DNA of 64,000 nt from Linanthus parryae (lineage: Eukaryota > Streptophyta > Magnoliopsida > Ericales > Polemoniaceae). The DNA lies in contig JALGPY010000004.1 of assembly GCA_023055425.1 (NCBI GenBank), positions 58,985,718 to 59,049,717 on the forward strand. Reading direction: 5' to 3'. The translations under genes and the position numbers were made by a program. Below the pieces are notes generated by a model, which did no database searches, was not told where the DNA came from, and saw only the letters and a list, made by a program, of their open reading frames with translations. Of the stretch, positions 42,658 through 52,700 are shown piece by piece; within the stretch, counting starts at the first letter, position 1, and the number at the start of each line of letters is the position of its first letter.

Positions 42658-42933
42658 TTGTTTTTGCAGGATGTCACCAAGGCCTTGAAAGATCAGAAAT
42701 GGATATTAGACAGTGGATGTTCCAGACATATGAGTGGAAAGAAGTCTCTCTTCACTGAACTTACAGAAAAATCTGGAGGAACAATCACACTTGGTGACAA
42801 AGCAAAATGCAATATCATTGGTTTATCAGGTGCAAGATGAGAAATCTGGTGGGTGCATACTCACTGCTCCTAGATCAGATAATCTATATGCTATGAATAC
42901 TAACAGTGTTGCAGGTGAGAAGCTAAAATGACT
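42658..42933 (+). pseudogene. Sire-A protease with internal deletion
   Basis: WILDSGCSRHMSG carries the catalytic DSG at about 42704-42735, then TITLGDKAKCNIIGLSG. Compared with Sire-B, about 39 codons including the FNFLSVSQLCD motif are gone. The sequence jumps at about 42830 to QDEKSGGCILTAPRSD in another frame. This copy cannot make a working protease. Confidence 0.88.
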
Positions 42934-42940
42934 CAAGGCC

Positions 42941-43810
42941 TTGAAGGAAGATTCAAATCTTTGGCACAGAAAGCTTGGGAATATTAGTATACATACCTTG
43001 AATAAACTCATCTCAAAAGACTTGGTAAGAGGTTTACCATCACAGAAATTCTCAGATGATGAGGTTTGCAAGGCATGTGTACAAGGTAAACAAACCAGAA
43101 GCTCATTCAAGCCAAAGAACTTTGTAAGTACTTCTAGACCCTTAGAATTGCTTCATATGGACTTGTGTGGTCCTATGAGAGTTCAGACCCCAAACGGTAA
43201 GAGGTATATGCTTGTTATAATTGATGATTATTCTAGATTTACTTGGGTGATGTTTATTAGAGATAAAACTGAAGCTTTATCTGAATTTTCTAGACTAGGC
43301 AAAGAGCTTCAAACTTCGAAAAATTTACCTGTTGCATCCATTAGAAGTGATCATGGTAGGGAGTTTGATCAACTTGACTTTGATTTGTTTTGTGCAAAGC
43401 ATGGCATTTCACACAACTTTTTTGCACCTAAAACTCCACAGCAAAATGGAGTATTTGAAAGAATAAATAGGACACTTGAGGATATGTCCAGAACCATTCT
43501 TCTTGAAAGTAATTTGCCAAAGTTTTTATGGGCAGAAGCTGTTAACACTGCCAATTATGTGCTGAATAGATGCTTGATTAGACCTATTTTGAAAAAGACC
43601 CCCTATGATCTGTTTAAAGGTAGAAAGCCTACTGTTTCTTATTTCAAACCTTTTGGTTGTATCTGTTTTGTGCATAATAATGGTTGAGACAATCTTGGTA
43701 AGTTTGATGCTAGAAGTGACGAAGGTGTATTTCTTGGATATTCTCAAACTAGCAAAGCCTATAGAGTTTATAATAGAAAAACCAAGATTGTGGAAGAGAG
43801 AATACATGTA
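42941..43810 (+). pseudogene. Sire-A integrase
   Basis: Open for 248 codons from 42941. The zinc domain reads WHRKLGNISIHTLNKL ... VCKACVQGK; the second His is Asn (LGH to LGN), so one ligand is lost. Core: Asp in LLHMDLCGP, Asp in RSDHGREF, Glu in NGVFERINR. A TGA stop follows HNNG at 43685-43687, then DNLGKFDARSDEGVFLGYS continues in a shifted frame toward RT. Confidence 0.92.
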
Positions 43811-44842
43811 ATATTTGATGAAAGTACTAAGGATTCTCTGAGTGAAAGTTTTTCAGATCTAGATTTGAACAACCATGAATCAGATGATGATGCTGTGAAA
43901 GAAGACAAAGGCAAAACTGATGTGCATAATCAATCAGCAGAATCTCAAGGCCTTGAACCTCCTGCTGAACCAAAATCTCAAAGCCTTGAGACAGAAGCTG
44001 AAACATTCTATGATGCTCCCTCTACTGTTTCAAGGACTCAAAACCTTGAAGGAAAATACTCCTGGGTACCAAGAAATAAGTTTAAGTACCTTGCAGACCA
44101 TCCAGCTGATAACATTATATCAGATCCATCAACTGGAACTCAGACAAGAGGAAAGTTAACGAACTTGTGTGCTTTTAGTGCATTTGTATCTTTGATTGAG
44201 TCTAAGAATACCAAGGAAGCACTAGAAGATGCATGATGGATCATTGCAATGCAGAGTGAGCTGAATGAGTTTGAAAGGAACAAGGTTTGGAATCTGGTCC
44301 CCAGACCTAAAGAGAAATCAGTTATTGGAACAAGATGGGTATTCAGAAACAACCTTGATGAGAATGGCAAAGTGGTAAGAAATAAAGCCAAACTGATAGC
44401 TCAAGGATATAATCAGGAAGAAGGTATAGATTATGAGGAGACTTTTGCTCCTGTTTCCAGGTTAGAAGCTATTAGAATACTTCTTGCATTTGCATCTCAC
44501 AATCACATAAAGCTTTATCAAATGGATGTTAAATGTGCTTTTCTGAATGGAGATTTACAAGAAGATGTTTTTGTAGCACAACCTCCTGGTTTTGAAGATC
44601 AAAATTTTCCTGATCATGTTTATAAACTGGATAAAGCTCTTTATGGTTTAAAACAAGCTCCAAGGGCTTGGTATGACAGACTTTCAAAATTTCTACTTGA
44701 AAAAAATTTCCAAAGAGTCTTAGTTGACAAAACTCTTTTCATTAAACACCATCAAAGTGATCTGTGAGTAGTTCAAATTTATGTAGATGATATTTTATTT
44801 GGTGCTACTAATGATGCTCTTTCAAAAGAGTTTTCTAGTCTG
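43790..44842 (+). pseudogene. Sire-A integrase tail, linker and reverse transcriptase
   Basis: HVIFDES opens a 148-codon acidic linker, which itself holds two TCAAGGCCTTGA-type words translated as QGLE/QSLE. A TGA at 44234-44236 stands just before [12 protein letters not shown], the codon where Sire-B has TAA. RT blocks: [50 protein letters not shown] and [18 protein letters not shown] at 44765-44767 precedes VVQIYVDDILFG, whose catalytic Asp pair lies at about 44785-44790. Confidence 0.92.
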
Positions 44843-45732
44843 ATGTGCAGGGAGTTTGAGATGAGCCTAATGGGTGAACCGAATTTCTTTCTTGGACTTC
44901 ATATCTTACAAATGAAGAAAGGATTTTTTGTGCATCAAGGAAAATATACCAAGGACTTATTGAATAAGTACAATATGTCACAGTCCAAGGTGCTTAAGAC
45001 CCCTATGAGTTCATCACTCTCTTTAGACAAAGATTCAAATGGTAAGAGTGTGAATCAAAAGGAATACAGAGGTATGATTGGATCACTATTGTATTTAACT
45101 GCTAGTAGACCTGATATTATGTTCAGTGTCTGTATGTGTGCTAGATTCCAAGCAGATTCTAAGGAAAGTCATTTAAGTGTTGTCAAAAGAATTTTTAGAT
45201 ATTTGAATGGAACCATAGACTTGGGGCTTTGGTATCCAAGAAGATCTAATTTTATGTTGAGTGGCTATTCAGATGCAGATTTTGCTGGATATAAAGTAGA
45301 CAGGAAAAGTACTTCTGGATGCTGTCAATTTCTTGGATATTCATTGATCAGTTGGCATTCCAAAAAGCAAAATTATGTAGCATTATCCACTGCAGAAGCT
45401 GAATATATTGCAGTTGGTGCTTGCTGTTCACAAGTGTTATCGATTGCTCAGCAACTTAAGATCTTGACTATAATTTCAGAAATGTGCCTATTCATTGTGA
45501 CAACACAAGTGCTATTTCAATCTCTAAGAATCCAGTTCAGCACTCAAGGACCAAGCACATAGATGTGAGACATCACTTCCTTAGAGATCATGCAGAACAA
45601 GGTGATGTTGTTTTAAATTTTATCTCTACTTCAATACAGATTGCTGATATTTTCACTAAACCTTTTCCAGATGATAGGTTTTCATCTCTAAGGCTTGAAT
45701 TGGGGATGTTAAACAAGGATGCATTGGTTTAG
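44843..45732 (+). pseudogene. Sire-A RT end and RNase H
   Basis: Open from 44843 (FFLGLHILQMKKG, TASRPDIMFSVCMCARFQ) into RNase H: SGYSDADFAGYKVDRKSTSG, STAEAEYIAVGACCSQ. A shift near 45475 moves to another frame for HCDNTSAISISKNP, KHIDVRHHFLRDH and the end LNKDALV, TAG at 45730-45732. All RNase H catalytic residues are present. The stop merges with the purine tract TTAGGGGGAG. Confidence 0.92.
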
Positions 45733-46183
45733 GGGGAGTATTAGTACTTATATGTGTTTATGTGTTGGAATCTCAAAGCCTTGAGATTATACTTTCTGAA
45801 GCCTTGAAAGTATAGCTCAAAGCTTTGAAGCTTCTCAAACTGCAGAAAGTATCAAGGCCTTGAGATTGTTCTCCACGTCTTGATAATATCAGTATTTTTT
45901 TTAAAAAAAAATGGATCATCAAATATTATATCTTATCTTTTTAGGTAACTGTATAATATTTGAATTACTCAGAGAATTTTCTAAAATATCCCAAAAAATA
46001 TTTTTCAAGATCCTATTTTGCATGTTGATATAGAAGAGTCCCTTTATGACTCATCATCTTCAACCTACTTAAGCTGAAAGTCAGGGTTTTTTCTTCTCAT
46101 TCTCTCTCAATTCTCTACGAATCTACTCTCTCTTTCTCGGTACCTCTCAATCACATTCTCTTCTCAAAACCCTAAACCCCAAA
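45733..46183 (+). other. Spacer between pol and the extra ORF of Sire-A
   Basis: 450 bp. It starts with AGGGGGAG, holds several TCAAGGCCTTGA-type words (perfect at 45852-45863) and an A/T-rich stretch. Next come a C/T-rich leader-like segment (CTCTCTC runs, 46080-46150) and AAAACCCTAA just before the ATG. It looks like a promoter plus leader, so the ORF may be read from its own transcript or by splicing. Confidence 0.6.
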
Positions 46184-47906
46184 ATGGAGCGCAAATCAGC
46201 CAGAATTCAGCAACAGGGAAAGCCCTCTGGCAGATAGAAGAAGAGAGCAAATATGAAGGAGAAGATAGTGATTTCTGATTAAGATTCAGAAAACACACAG
46301 AGTTTGCATGAGGATACTCCTCCTGCAAAGATGTCCATAACAGAAAAGGTAATCAACCTAGGTGAGAGAAGAAGAAAGGGGGAGAAAAGAAAAAGACTGG
46401 TGAAGAGGAAAAGGGGATATTAACTCTGGAAATCCAGAAGAAACCAACTGAAGGAGGACAAGAAAAGACCAAACCCTAAGAGAAGAAAACTAGGGTTAAG
46501 CAAGTTGCTGCTGCAACTAAGAAAGGATATCAAGGTAGGAATGTACTTCCTACAGAATGGTTTGTTAGTTCTGAGGTTAGAACTGTATGGATGCAAGGGT
46601 ATGCTTCATCTAAGGTAGCTTTCTGTAGTATGATTTCTGATGAATTATTGGATAAATTGGACATAGACTGCATGAGAAAGTTAAGAGAAACTGATGTTTG
46701 GAAGGTGTTAAATCCTAATTCAAAGGCCTATCCTAGGTTAACTAGTTATTTTATCTGAACTTGGTTTTTGAAGGTGATGATAAAATGGTGTTAACTTCAA
46801 AAGTGGCTGGTGTGGATTTGAGGTTAGATCACAGGACTTTTGCCAAATTCTTGGGCATTCCTAGGAAATACAATGTTGGAGATTATCCTGATAGGAAGGA
46901 GTGTCTAGATAAGGCAAAGGAGATGTTTTTCATTGAAGGTGTTCCCTCTGGTCCAAAGCAGTTGACACACTATGTGCTCAACTATGAAGCCAAAATCTTG
47001 TTTACAATTCTGATGAGGATTGTAGTTCCTAGGGAGAAATCAAGGGAGTTAGTGACTGATAAGGTTCTGATTTTGATGTATCTTATATCTCAAGGGTTTG
47101 AGATAGACTTGCCAACAGTTGTTATGGATCATATGATGTATTGTGCAACAAGGACTAGAAACCATCCTCTTCCATATGCCAACCTGTTACCTCTTTTCTT
47201 TGAATATTTTGATGTACATGTGAAAGGAGGGGAAAAGATTACTGGAGGTTTTGGGTTGATAGATGAGACTGCACTTCAGAGGATTGGAGTAGTTCAGACT
47301 GGGAAAGGACATTGGAAGTTTTATTCAGATTTGTCAAAGGAAGAACTTGCTGAGAAGGAGTTTATAAAGCCTAAGGCGACTACATCTGGGAAAGGACAAG
47401 CCAATGAGGATTACTCTTTGTTGGTTGAGAAGTTAGAAGATCAGCATGTTGAGATTGAAGATCTCAGACAAAGGTTATTTGATCTGTCAGCTGAATTCAA
47501 CCAGTTCAAGGGTTTGATGAATGTTATGAATGGGAAGCTGGATGTTCTCATCAACGACTTGAATCTGGAGAAGATACCTTCTGCTACTAGTCATGACACC
47601 AGTGTGGATTCAGAGGAAAGGATGGGAGATTTTCTGAAAAAGAAGAAGAAGCCAATTCCAGTGGTGCTTACTTCAAAAGATTTGTATGAACAAACTGATG
47701 AAGAAGATGCTGGTGAAGACATAGGTGTTGATACAACTATAGAGGTGGATTCAGTACAGGCTAAGAAGAAAGTGGATGAGATAATCCAAGAGGTTGTTGC
47801 TGAAGTGGAAGCTGAAAAAGAAGGTAATCAGTCTGATGAAGATGCTGCAAGTGCAGAAGAAATTGGAGAAGGCTCAGAGAAAGGCCAGACATCAAAGAAG
47901 AAGTGA
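46184..47906 (+). pseudogene. Sire-A extra ('env-like') ORF
   Basis: ATG at 46184 (MERKSARIQQQGKPSG), lysine-rich and broken by stops near 46237 and 46280 and by shifts near 46400 and 46760. From 46761 a clean 381-codon frame follows. The domain runs from FVSSEVRTVWMQGY (about 46560) through VDLRLDHRTFAKFLGIPRKY, then QLTHYVLNYEAKILFTIL and LVTDKVLILMYLISQGFEID, to HPLPYANLLPLFFEYFDV. This order matches PF20167-like 'plant transposon protein' domains. After residue 215 come a coiled coil (LVEKLEDQHVEIEDLRQRL) and a long acidic tail ending EKGQTSKKK. No signal peptide or membrane helix is seen; the basic start looks nuclear rather than secretory. Confidence 0.75.
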
Positions 47907-48062
47907 AGTTCAGAGAATGCCAAAGCCTTGACCCTCTATCTCTTGCTCTTCTTTCTTTTCTGTTATCAAGGCCTTGACTTTTTAGCTAAAATTTTGTTTA
48001 AGTTTTTTTTTCAGACTCTCAGTAATGATCCAACATTTCTTCATCCTTGTTTGATGAAAGTC

Positions 48063-48315
48063 AAAAAGGGGGAGAATTTATGTTGTTCTGTGTTTTCACT
48101 AGCAGTATCTGAATAATAATAATACTTTGTTGTTTTGTGGTTTAATCTGTTGTGTTTATGTTTCTGTGGTAATATGAAAATTTTATTTTTTTGCTGGTTA
48201 TCTGTTTGGCATTATTGTATATAGTATCTGCATTTTGTGGTTATCTAATTTTGAATATGAGTGGCAGGAAAATCTATACAAGACTGTAGGTTTTGTCTTT
48301 CATCAAGGGGGAGAT
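48063..48315 (+). promoter_or_regulatory. Sire-A double polypurine tract
   Basis: CAAAAAGGGGGAGAA at 48062-48076 and TCAAGGGGGAGAT at 48303-48315. The second abuts the 3' LTR. The words just before them (TGATGAAAG and TTGTCTTTCATCA) are complementary to each other. Confidence 0.88.
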
Positions 48316-49818
48316 TGTTGACTCAATGACCCGTGAATGTGTTTTGGTTGGTAATTGTTTTGTGTGATGAAAGACAAAGACATAAGCAGCAAAGCATTTC
48401 AGATACTTCAAGGTCTTGAGATATTGACAGAACCTCAAAGCCTTGAGAGTTATTCTATTCTGCTATATGTTCTAACAGTTCTGTGTTGCAGATTGGATAT
48501 CTGATTATACAGATCAGGTATTTACTGCATATACTTATGGATTACACTATTTATATATCTAACACAATTGCAGATGATCAGAACAGGAAGAATCAAAGTT
48601 ATCTGGGTTTAACTTTGAATATCTGTGAAGAAGGTCCAGAGCTTCAAGGCCTTGAGATGTGCCTTGAGCTGCTGACAGTTTTTACAGAACTAAGTTGATT
48701 CTTTCTTGCAGGTTGTGATTCTTAGTATTGTGATTACTTACTCACTTCTAAGAGTCTTAAACTTGTTTTTCATGATTCATATGTATTAGAAGATATACAG
48801 GTTATTGTTCTAATCTGTTAAATAGTTTTATCAGAAACTGGATAACCAAACAGTCATAGCACTGTTATCTTTCTGGATTTTGTTGTTGCTGTGTTTCAAT
48901 GCTGTTCCAGGGTTGTTAAACGTGCATGAGCAATCTCAACAAACTCCAACGTATATCCACTTAGAGCTGTTTGAATTTCAGTTAAAACAGAAAGAGGATT
49001 TGTAGGAACTGAGATCCTAAAATCTCTCAATCAGTTGCAGCTGTGGATAAAAGAGACTGGTTTGAATTTTGAAGGCAGAGAGAGAGGCTTTCAAAATACT
49101 CAGAGAGGTGTGAAAAATTCGTGGGATATCATCCATTCAAACACACAATCATTCAAGCTTCAATCCAGATTCCAGAAGATCAAATCAATCCAGTTTTCCA
49201 GAAGAACACATCCAGGCTTCAACAGCTCATCTTTTTTACTGTGTTCTTCACTTGTACTTTAATCTGTGTATCTTTAGATTATCTTAAGCCTCACTTAACC
49301 TAGTGGTTGGTTGTTCAAGTGAACAACAAGAGGTTCTTGTTAGCTCAACATTTAGTAGCTAGAACTAGATTGGTTTGGAATCACAAGCTGTATAGGTGTA
49401 AGGGAAATCACTTAGGCTTGAAGATCTAGAGCTGTTTCTGTGTGAGTAATAAAAAGTGTTTGCCCAATCTTGGTGGGATTAATCCCTCAGGAAGAGATTA
49501 GGTCCATTGGGACTGAACTCTATAAATTGCTTTGTGTTCTTTACTTTACAGTTTGATTATTATCTGCTGCACACAACTCAAATCAAACTAGGGTTCAAAA
49601 GCTGTTTAGAATTGTTTACAGTTCAAGGCCTTGAAGCTTTCTATTTTTCCTTTGAAAGTTTCAGACAGTTTATTAAAATCTCAAGGCCTTGAGATTTGAG
49701 TTTCTCACAAAGTCATTCTTTTAAACTTAGATTTTTGCAAAAAGTTTTCATACTCTATTCCACCCCACCCCTTCTAGAGTATTTAGGTCCTGTATTTAGT
49801 CTACATTACACACTTTCA
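48316..49818 (+). mobile_element. Sire-A 3' LTR
   Basis: 1,503 bp. TCAAGGCCTTGA at 48644-48655, 49623-49634 and 49681-49692, plus near copies at 48408 and 48435. Compared with the 5' LTR it lacks the expanded C run and has scattered substitutions. Confidence 0.95.
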
Positions 49819-51084
49819 ATGATTAATGGGACAATCATCTATAGACTAGTATGGGGTTGGATTGATATGGAGATATCATGATCCAACACATGGGTATGCA
49901 TTAGGAGTAATGGCATACTGGATTGACCCAACTCCGAGAAGCCTACATACATGTTATGTAAAGTCACAAGTGCTTCTCGCACTGACAACGGTATAGTCAT
50001 CCTTAGACTTGAAGTCACTAGATCATCTAGTTGTGGATTATTGTGATTTTGATAGAGTCAAACGCTACACCGTGACTGGGTAGCCATAAAGGCGTGTACC
50101 GGATACAATAAGAAGCAAGCTTAGACATCGTCGTAGTCGTAGATAGAATTCGTCCCTCCATCATAACGGGAGCAAGTATCCTAGGCCACTTGAGGGATAA
50201 TGCTTATAGAATGTCTGGCCAGACTCAAATAAATCAATATAGGTTATTGATGTTATTTGCACGAATTAGGCTATTCCCAGGATCGAGGAACTATGGATTG
50301 GATATACGAGTGTGACTTGTATGTCTCGTGTCTGATCTTGATATTGAGACAAAGGGATGTGACAATAATTGAACAAGGTTTGTCATGATGACTATTCTAT
50401 TTGTTGGCTAGAATGGATGTCTTGCTAGAGGCCGCTCCATATTAGTAAATAGTTACTACCAACTTAATAGAACCTATGGGGTCACACGCCATATGGAGGT
50501 GAACTAGACTTGGGAAACAATTAATTAATATAATTAATTAATTAGAAGGATCAAATCGCAACAACTTGCTAACTTAGTAGGACTAATATGCAAGTTCGAG
50601 TAATCCGAACTTGAGTAGGATTAGGATGGGCCTTTATGTTGTAAACAAGGATTTGTTGAACTATATAAAGGATTCTCCTAGCTTCCTTCCCTACAACTTA
50701 TGCTCATAACATACTTTGAGTAGGAGAGAAGGAAGGTTAGAGCAAGACAAACAAGGAGGCTGAAGCCCCCCATGCCATCCACCCACCCCGTCGATCATAA
50801 GAGAGGCCGCCCCTCTCTTTGGTGCTCTGTTGCGTGATTTCTTCATCCTCTTCCACTCCTCCTAGCTAGCACAAGGCATTTAGAAGATCTAGATCTGACC
50901 TGTAGGCGTGGATCAACCATAGAGGCGTGATAAATTTCTCTTTAGAAGTCATCAAGGGGACCACAAAGGTACATAACACTATTCTCTTACCATTGTCATG
51001 ATTTCTCTTCCTGTGATCCTTGGAGGGTCTTGATCGGATAATTAGATTTTTCTTCCGCTGCGTATCCATGATCAAAACCCTACA
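49819..51084 (+). mobile_element. Angela-1 3' LTR, remaining part
   Basis: Starts with the duplicated ATGAT, continues TAATGGGACAATCATC as in the 5' LTR, and ends AACCCTACA followed by CTAGG. TATA box TATATAAA at about 50662-50669. Confidence 0.92.
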
Positions 51085-51842
51085 CTAGGTTCTCTTGTTC
51101 CAGTTTTAGGTTAACATGTGAGCCCCTTGGTGGCATTGAAGGTATGTAGCAGTATCTGGTACTTTGTTACAGATTTGCGGGATAAATTGAGACTAGGGTT
51201 ACTGTCATATTAGTGAAGACAGAAGGACAAAAGATTGCAGATGGTCAGGATTTCCACGGTGACGACATGGCGATTTTCAGGTCAAAAAGTTCCCACCATA
51301 ATAGTTGGGTTGTGTGTGGTTGAATTCTTGTTTTGTGCTTGATTATATCTATGTGTATGATTATTGTGGATGCTTTCATGTTAATCATGGACACCATGGA
51401 TAAATATCCTAATTTGTTTTAAATTGTTCAAACAACTAAGTGGGAGAGGGAGTCTAGTGCTGATAGATCCTGCGTTCTCCATCATTGAGATGTAGTTGGT
51501 TGTGTGTGTAAGCCTTGGAGTTAACCTTCTTATCGAACATAACCACTACAACATCTGTGGTATAAATTCCTATTAGGATACTTCTAATAATTACTGTTTA
51601 TGTGTCATCTCTCCATCTGAGAGGCATGTAATAGACTAATGGGTTTAGAAGTAAAATGATGGTAATGTCAGTTACAGTATCCTCCCCATCGGAGTCACTG
51701 TTATGGCTTGCAAGGTACCATGTATAACTATAGAATGAATGGTAGACGTCCACCCATCGTGGCATACTATTTAAAGTGTGTTAGACTACCGGTGGTTTAC
51801 ACTGCCCTTATATGTTTTATTTCCATGATTTTAATGTTGAAA
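51085..51842 (+). other. Copia-C leader (right half)
   Basis: Begins with the duplicated CTAGG. No gene is recognisable; an open frame from 51708 lacks gag similarity before 51843. The leader joins 13142-13376. Confidence 0.6.
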
Positions 51843-52212
51843 ATGTTGAACTCATTCACCCCACTATCTATTCTCTTTAATCAAAACAAACTCACTGGAT
51901 TAAACTATATTGATTGGAAGAGGAATTTTAATATTGTGTTAACAGCTGAGGATTACAAATTCGTGCTTCTTGAGGAATGTCCTGAAGAACCTCTAGAAGG
52001 AGCTTCTGAAGAAGAAGCCAAGACTTATAAGAGGTGGCAGAAAGCCGATCAAATGACTAATTAGGCTCCATGTCTAATGTGTTGCAACATCAGCATGAGA
52101 AAATGGTCTCTGGTTATGAGATCACGGAGAACCTCAAAGAGATGTTTGGGGATAAGGATCGTGCTGCCAGGCAGGTTACTATGAAAAACCTCATGAATAA
52201 AATGGTTGAAGG
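51843..52212 (+). pseudogene. Copia-C gag, N-terminal part
   Basis: MLNSFTPLSILFNQNKLTGLNYIDWKRNFNIVL and the EDYKFVLLEECP block are the usual start of copia gag (DUF4219/UBN2 type). A TAG at 52062-52064 and a small shift follow, then SNVLQHQHEKM and EITENLKEMFGDKDRAARQ. It is cut at NKMVEG by the inverted Angela LTR. The lineage looks like Ivana/TAR-type copia, not Angela or Sire. Confidence 0.8.
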
Positions 52213-52700
52213 TGTAGGATTTTGATCATGGGTACGCAGCGGAATAAACAATAAATTATCCGATCAAGACCCTCCAAGGATCACAAAGAAGATAATTCAT
52301 GACAATGGTAAAGGATTCGTTTTATGTACGTTGTAGGTCTCCTTTGATGACTTCTAACACGAAATGTATCACGCCTATAGGTTGATCCACTCCTAGGATT
52401 GAGATCTAGATCCTCCAATCTCCTTATGCTAGCTACGATGAATGGAAGAGGATGAAGAAATCACACAATGGAGCACCAAAGAGAGGGGCGACCCTCTCTT
52501 CTTGGCCGATGGGTAGGGTCGGACGGCAAGGGGGGGTTCTGCCCTCCTAGTTGTCTTGCTCTCTCATTCCTTCTCTCCTACTCGACTTATGTTATGAGCA
52601 TTAGTTGTAGGGAAGGAAGCTAGGAGCATCCTTTCTATAGTCGAAAAACTCCTTGTTACTACATAAAGGCCCTCTTCTAATCCTACACAAGTTCTGATAA
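52213..52700 (-). mobile_element. Angela-type LTR fragment, inverted
   Basis: On the minus strand it ends in the Angela LTR terminus (complement of TGTAGGATTTTGATCATGG). It is similar to the last 480 bp of the Angela-1 LTR. Truncated at about 52700 by the next LTR. Confidence 0.8.

Larger units (their letters stand above)
39205..49818 (+). mobile_element. Sire-A: near full-length Sirevirus
   Basis: 10.6 kb with duplication ATGAT (39200-39204 and 49819-49823). Both LTRs (1,530 and 1,503 bp) start TGTTGA(G/C)TCAA and end CACACTTTCA. Order: LTR, iMet primer-binding site, gag, PR, INT, RT, RNase H, extra ORF, two purine tracts, LTR. The LTRs are very similar, yet the coding part has several TGA stops, shifts and deletions. 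It probably moved using proteins from other copies, or decayed quickly. Confidence 0.95.
13382..51084 (+). mobile_element. Angela-1: complete Angela-lineage copia element, split by two insertions
   Basis: The ends are fixed by the duplication CTAGG (13377-13381 and 51085-51089). LTRs begin TGTTGGAATA.GT.CCCTAGAGGCAA, the hallmark of the Angela/BARE group, and end ACCCTACA. Own parts: 13382-17966, 36722-39204 and 49824-51084, about 8.3 kb. Athila-2 sits in the integrase (17967-36721) and Sire-A in the 3' LTR (39205-49818). Joining the flanks gives an uninterrupted integrase frame, so both insertions are younger than Angela-1. Confidence 0.93.
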
